Shown here one piece after another: positions 60,636 through 64,000 of a DNA stretch of 64,000 nucleotides. Position 1 is the first letter of the stretch, and every line of letters begins with the position of its first letter. Source of the DNA: JAIXWP01 sp046309775 (GTDB lineage: Bacteria; Bacteroidota; Bacteroidia; Flavobacteriales_D; Sanyastnellaceae); NCBI GenBank assembly GCA_046309775.1, contig JBKCOM010000187.1:29442-93441 (forward strand). The letters are read 5' to 3'. The notes under the pieces are model-generated. The model worked only from the letters and a program-made list of their open reading frames with translations, made no database searches and was not told the DNA's origin. The translations under genes and the position numbers were made by a program.

Positions 60636-61438
60636 ATCTTATTGTATTTTTCTTCACACACAATCATGGTACCAGACACGGTGCTTGTGACGGTACATAT
60701 TGCAACGCCAAGAATTGGAATTCGATAAAGCAGCGAATACATCAAACCGTTTCCTATTGCTAAGCCTTTATTTTTTCTCATAAAAGCAATGCTTTGATTA
60801 AACGAATACCTTCTATTTTCTAGGGCGTAGTCGATGGTTGAAAAGCCTGAATAGTAGGCAGAAATACCTAAGGAAATAACAAAGCTCAATGGAGAGAGAA
60901 TAATATCCAGTGGAGCGAATACAATGGCGACAACAATATTGGCGACAAACAAGACTGCATTGAGAGATAATTCCATGAACAAATTGCGCAGTGAAAGCGC
61001 CACACCGCGTACGATATCTTTTAGAAGTTGACGGAGTTCAAAGGGTGAAGAAACTCCCGTGATAACCTCTTCTGTGCGCACCGCAAGCAGCGACATTACC
61101 GGTGACATGATCGCTAGAGTGATATACTTTGACACTTTCCAAAATATGATAACACCAGCAATCCACGCGAACACGGTAGTGAGGCTTACAGCCAAATGAG
61201 TAAAGAATTCGGATACTGAATCAAAGGCATGACCTTCTTGTGGAACGCCCACCCAGCCTTGGATATAACCTCTTGCAAGGTTTACCAAATCGTCGATGAA
61301 CTGAAACGCAACGAAGTTGAGTATCAGAGCGACGACGAGGGGATAGATAAAGTAATGGGCCAGTTTATTTTTAAAAATAAACCCCCACGACTTCGACCAC
61401 ATGGAGATGGCGTAAAAAAATTGTTGTCTATTGGTCAT
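60632..61438 (-). CDS. EI24-domain integral membrane protein
   Basis: 268 residues from ATG 61438; the longer frame runs into the heptamer repeats and is not plausible. About six hydrophobic segments. Features of the EI24/CysZ-like family: SWGFIFKNKLAHYFIYPL and PVMSLLAVRTEEVITG. Possibly a sulfate or small-solute channel, but only the family is clear. Convergent with the pseudoprotease gene. Confidence 0.8.
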   Translation of the reverse strand: MTNRQQFFYAISMWSKSWGFIFKNKLAHYFIYPLVVALILNFVAFQFIDDLVNLARGYIQGWVGVPQEGHAFDSVSEFFTHLAVSLTTVFAWIAGVIIFWKVSKYITLAIMSPVMSLLAVRTEEVITGVSSPFELRQLLKDIVRGVALSLRNLFMELSLNAVLFVANIVVAIVFAPLDIILSPLSFVISLGISAYYSGFSTIDYALENRRYSFNQSIAFMRKNKGLAIGNGLMYSLLYRIPILGVAICTVTSTVSGTMIVCEEKYNKI

Positions 61439-61461
61439 AGCTGTAAAGATGGAAAAAAAAT

Positions 61462-61517
61462 AACAATTCGCAATTGGCAATTCTGAATTCTGAATTCTGA
61501 ATTCCGAATTCAGAATC
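61462..61517. repeat. Heptamer tandem array (NNNAATT)
   Basis: Eight consecutive 7-base units: AACAATT, CGCAATT, GGCAATT, CTGAATT three times, CCGAATT, and CAGAATC. The phase is constant and seven of the eight units end in AATT. It lies 24 bases upstream of the EI24 gene on the minus strand. Confidence 0.85.
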
Positions 61518-61563
61518 ACTCGCCCTCTATTTCTAGTCACTAGTAGTTAGTATCTAGTCACTA

Positions 61564-61594
61564 ATAAAAAAGCACCCCGGAAGAGTGCTTTTAA
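61564..61594 (-). terminator. Terminator of the acidic-protein gene
   Basis: On the minus strand AAAAGCAC, a loop with TCTTCCGGG, GTGCTTTTTT, about 20 bases past the stop at 61614. Confidence 0.75.
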
Positions 61595-61613
61595 TATCTA
61601 GAAAAGAAAATTA

Positions 61614-61970
61614 TCAATCTTCATCATCGTCTCCGCCGTCATCGTCGGCGCGGTCGTTGTCTGTGTCATTGTCGTCATCATCGTCGTCGCTGTCATTGTT
61701 GTCTTCGCCCTTGAACGAGTCAAAGTCACCAATCGCAAGTCCATCGTTGTCGTTATTTTCCTCAGCATCTACTTCCATATTCTTATCAATCTTAAAAAGA
61801 TAGATGGTGTCTTCCGTTCGAATTTCCAAGGCTTTGATGAATTGGCCCTTAGGAGTAACGAAGGAAATAAGGTTTTCATTCTCGAACCCATTAGGATAGT
61901 GTTCGTTGATCAGATCAATGTGCTCTTGACCGAGAGTTTTGTAATCTTTTATAATACGCTTTATAGCCAT
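61614..61970 (-). CDS. Small protein with polyacidic tail
   Basis: 118 residues. The first ~65 (MAIKRIIKDYKTLGQEHIDL, later FVTPKGQFIKALEIRTEDTIYLFKID) look like a small alpha/beta domain found in Flavobacteriales as a conserved hypothetical. The last ~45 residues are almost only Asp, Glu, Asn and Gly. Such a tail may bind metal or basic proteins, or be a DNA mimic; nothing proves it. Ten bases after the deoxyhypusine-synthase-like gene, thus likely co-transcribed. Confidence 0.75.
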   Translation of the reverse strand: MAIKRIIKDYKTLGQEHIDLINEHYPNGFENENLISFVTPKGQFIKALEIRTEDTIYLFKIDKNMEVDAEENNDNDGLAIGDFDSFKGEDNNDSDDDDDDNDTDNDRADDDGGDDDED

Positions 61971-61980
61971 GAGACGATTA

Positions 61981-62958
61981 TTAATGATTTAACAACCATG
62001 CAAATATGAGGGGTGCAACTATTGTTGCATCACTTTCAATGATAAACTTCGGAGTGGTGATGTCCAGTTTTCCCCAAGTGATTTTTTCATTGGGCACCGC
62101 TCCACTGTAGCTACCATAACTGGTGGTACTATCAGAAATCTGACAGAAATAACCCCAGAATGGAATGTCGTGCATCTCCATGTCTTGGTAGAGCATGGGC
62201 ACCACACAGATTGGGAAGTCTCCAGCAATACCTCCACCAATTTGGAAGAATCCTACTCCCTTGCCTGCACTGTTGGCCTTGTACCAATCGGCCAACCACA
62301 TCATATATTCAATGCCGCTCTTCATCGTGGAGGCCTTGAGGTCACCTTTGATGCAATAGCTGGCGAAAATATTTCCCATGGTGCTGTCTTCCCAGCCCGG
62401 TACAATTATCGGAAGATTCTTTTCAGCAGCAGCTATCATCCAAGAATTTTTTGGATCTATTTGATAATACTGCTCCAATACGCCGCTAAGAATCATCTTA
62501 TACATATACTCATGAGGAAAATAACGCTCGCCTTTTGTGTCGGCGTCTTTCCACAAAGCATAGATATGCTTTTGCAATCTTCTAAAAGCTTCTTCTTCGG
62601 GAATACAGGTGTCCGTAACGCGGTTCCAGCCTTGTTCCAACAAATCCCACTCTTCTTGCGGAGTGAGGTCGCGATAGTTGGGCACGCGCTTGTAATGGTC
62701 GTGAGCCACAAGATTCATCAAGTCTTCTTCGAGATTGGCACCTGTACAAGAGATAATGTCCACTTTACCAGCGCGAATCATTTCGGCTAGAGATATTCCA
62801 AGCTCTGCTGTTGACATAGCACCAGCAAGGGTGATCATCATCTTACCACCTTCAGCCAAATGCGCTTCATAGCCCTTTGCTGCGTCCACCATCGCTGCTG
62901 CATTGAAGTGCAGGTAGTTGGTAGACATGAATTCTCTAATCGAATTGTACTTTCCCAT
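61981..62958 (-). CDS. Deoxyhypusine synthase-like (homospermidine synthase-type) enzyme
   Basis: 325 residues with the NAD-dependent deoxyhypusine synthase fold: MITLAGAMSTAELG, ISCTGANLEEDL, and near the C-terminus the active-site lysine K297 in ITWGKLD. Bacteria lack eIF5A, so bacterial members are thought to move the aminobutyl group of spermidine to a small polyamine (homospermidine) or other target. In a run with the acidic protein gene. A 17-bp palindrome lies 47 bases upstream. Confidence 0.88.
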   Translation of the reverse strand: MGKYNSIREFMSTNYLHFNAAAMVDAAKGYEAHLAEGGKMMITLAGAMSTAELGISLAEMIRAGKVDIISCTGANLEEDLMNLVAHDHYKRVPNYRDLTPQEEWDLLEQGWNRVTDTCIPEEEAFRRLQKHIYALWKDADTKGERYFPHEYMYKMILSGVLEQYYQIDPKNSWMIAAAEKNLPIIVPGWEDSTMGNIFASYCIKGDLKASTMKSGIEYMMWLADWYKANSAGKGVGFFQIGGGIAGDFPICVVPMLYQDMEMHDIPFWGYFCQISDSTTSYGSYSGAVPNEKITWGKLDITTPKFIIESDATIVAPLIFAWLLNH

Positions 62959-63004
62959 TGTTTATTTGATATCTCTGAAACCGATTTTGGTTTTAGAGGG
63001 TTAC

Positions 63005-63021
63005 ATATTTGCGGCAAATAT
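63005..63021. promoter_or_regulatory. Perfect 17-bp palindrome upstream of the deoxyhypusine synthase-like gene
   Basis: ATATTTGC, centre G, GCAAATAT. It lies 47 bases upstream of the ATG at 62958, in the 116-base gap after mscS. The minus strand reads AATATTTG there, one base from the -7 consensus. An operator or a promoter element, or both. Confidence 0.5.
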
Positions 63022-63074
63022 TAAAAAATCAAGTGTGAACTTGACGCATTAAAAAAAATTTTAATGAAAATATT

Positions 63075-63926
63075 TTACAAAGCCACATCACCATGGAGCA
63101 ATTGCACCAATCGGCGGACGAAAAATCGCCTCACTTTTTTATCCAATTCCTTGTTTAAAGGGTCGGTGAGGATGTATTGAAACTTTAAAACCACTAGGTC
63201 TTTTTTAACACTCACGGTTTTCAAATTGCAGGTACCCGGCTGAATGGAACTCATGTGTGGTTCCATTTCTTGAATGAGGCGCTTTTCCAGAGCATCAATA
63301 TCAGATATCACAAAGGGGTCGATCTCAAATTCAATGGTCGTCTTCTTGAGCTCTCGACGTGTATAGTTGATGATTTCTCCTGAAAAAACTTTATTATTTG
63401 GAATATAGACGAGGTCGTCGTCGTCATTGAGCAAGTGAACATTGGTGAGGGTGATGTCCAGTATTTTCCCTTTATTTCCATCAATTGACACCTGGTCGCC
63501 GATTGTAATAACTTTGGTGAAAGTTAGATACATCCCGTTGATGAGGTTGGAAATATAGTCCTTCGTCATCAAGACCACGGCTGCGGCAATGAGTGACAGC
63601 GTTGTAAATGCTTCTTTTACAGAAATGTTGAACAACGCCAACATCAGCACTAAAGACAACAAGAAGTAGATGATGGTCACGATATGACCCACTCCCGCTA
63701 CAAAATTGTCGCGCTTGCGCTCTGGATGTCCTGTGCGGTAAAAAAGTAAAATGACTTGCCTCGAACTTTCTACTACCAACAGCGCAATCAGGGTTCGATA
63801 CAAAGTGTGCTCAAACACTGGAGGCAAATCCGTGTAGCTCGTCAAGTAATTGTACTGACCCTGAAAGAAAATGATAGCAGCCAACGCCGCTAGGGATATT
63901 ACTAGTCGGGGTATGCTCTGATTCAT
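63075..63926 (-). CDS. Small-conductance mechanosensitive channel (MscS family)
   Basis: 283 residues. Three transmembrane segments, about 8-24, 75-95 and 105-130, the last being the pore helix (SVKEAFTTLSLIAAAVVLMT), then the beta domain with GDQVSIDGNKGKILDITLTNV split at residues 142-162 and the C-terminal alpha/beta domain. It opens under tension and complements mscL. Its start lies six bases after the stop of the next, incomplete gene. Confidence 0.92.
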   Translation of the reverse strand: MNQSIPRLVISLAALAAIIFFQGQYNYLTSYTDLPPVFEHTLYRTLIALLVVESSRQVILLFYRTGHPERKRDNFVAGVGHIVTIIYFLLSLVLMLALFNISVKEAFTTLSLIAAAVVLMTKDYISNLINGMYLTFTKVITIGDQVSIDGNKGKILDITLTNVHLLNDDDDLVYIPNNKVFSGEIINYTRRELKKTTIEFEIDPFVISDIDALEKRLIQEMEPHMSSIQPGTCNLKTVSVKKDLVVLKFQYILTDPLNKELDKKVRRFFVRRLVQLLHGDVAL

Positions 63927-63932
63927 AAGGTA

Positions 63933-64000
63933 TTATTTCTCGTAATATCCTAAAATTTCCAATACATCCTTCGGTTTTTGTTCTGGAGCAAATTCGCGAT
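63933..64000 (-). CDS. C-terminal end of a gene running off the window
   Basis: One open minus-strand frame ends at TAA (63935-63933) after about 21 codons that read REFAPEQKPKDVLEILGYYE plus K. The ending resembles biosynthetic arginine decarboxylases, which would suit the polyamine-type enzyme nearby, but the piece is too short to be sure. It is followed by mscS after six bases. Confidence 0.45.
   Translation of the reverse strand, partial: REFAPEQKPKDVLEILGYYEK

Noticed and set aside
61462..61517. Heptamer repeats as a CRISPR array
   Set aside because: Units are 7 bases without spacers, and no cas gene is present.
62170..62790. Plus-strand open frame of 206 codons
   Set aside because: Antisense to the deoxyhypusine-synthase-like gene, whose motifs and active lysine are intact.

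Overview
The window is a gene-dense, mosaic-free stretch of a Bacteroidota chromosome, most like the Flavobacteriales (Cryomorphaceae- or Crocinitomicaceae-type). The evidence is an LpxC-FabZ fusion, type IX secretion (T9SS) cargo with both type A and type B sorting domains, a PorD homologue, a TonB receptor with an N-terminal carboxypeptidase-regulatory-like domain, menaquinone synthesis, the Bacteroidota-type RNA polymerase omega subunit, and many promoter -7 elements of the form TAnnTTTG. Shine-Dalgarno sites are absent or weak. I see no tRNA, rRNA, CRISPR array, insertion sequence, phage gene or origin. No gap between genes exceeds 300 bases.

Layout. 1-2900: end of aconitase, a Pmp3-type lipoprotein and an outer-membrane barrel protein. 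3082-7407: lpxC-fabZ, lpxA and an ABC ATPase, meeting a DUF4301 gene tail to tail. 7569-13317: Hpt protein, galE, PAP2-like membrane protein, rpoN, asnS and a LolD-type ATPase. 13434-17768: T9SS type B surface protein, gpmI and an orphan sensor kinase. 17804-21149: ligase-associated exonuclease, ATP-dependent DNA ligase and a metal-receptor-like protein; the matching DEXH helicase lies apart at 26363-28816. 21227-25544: patatin with an outer-membrane barrel, a sugar dehydrogenase and a FemAB-like acyltransferase. 28912-31233: TonB-dependent receptor. 31266-36239 (minus): operon bamD-rpoZ-coaBC-porD-recN. 36385-48934 (plus): alpha-oxoamine synthase, T9SS cargo, truA, an ABC exporter, thioesterase, aspartate aminotransferase, heptose kinase, TrkH, menG, aroA and lpxD. 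49802-58088: small secreted protein, dnaK, hybrid sensor kinase, mscL and an RND-type exporter. 58090-64000: two divergent T9SS cargo genes, an EI24-type membrane protein, an acidic protein, a deoxyhypusine-synthase-like enzyme, MscS and the end of one more gene.

How the genes fit together. Most are housekeeping and envelope genes. Lipid A is made by LpxC-FabZ, LpxA and LpxD (lpxB is not here), its core sugar precursors by the heptose kinase, and outer-membrane proteins are assembled with BamD. PorD serves T9SS, which would export the proteins at 13434, 37776, 58090 and 59070. Two mechanosensitive channels and TrkH handle turgor. RecN, DNA ligase, exonuclease and helicase handle DNA damage.

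The most unusual locus is 58090-60635. One gene encodes a T9SS-exported protein with two Kunitz-like cysteine repeats and a Kazal domain, the marks of serine-protease inhibitors. It is divergent from a T9SS-exported lysyl-endopeptidase homologue in which all three catalytic triad positions appear to be replaced. Other points of interest are three promoters whose -7 element ends exactly four bases before the ATG (probable leaderless mRNAs), a sigma-54-like element with an inverted repeat before dnaK, a perfect 26-bp palindrome inside the rpoZ-coaBC junction, and a heptamer array at 61462-61517.
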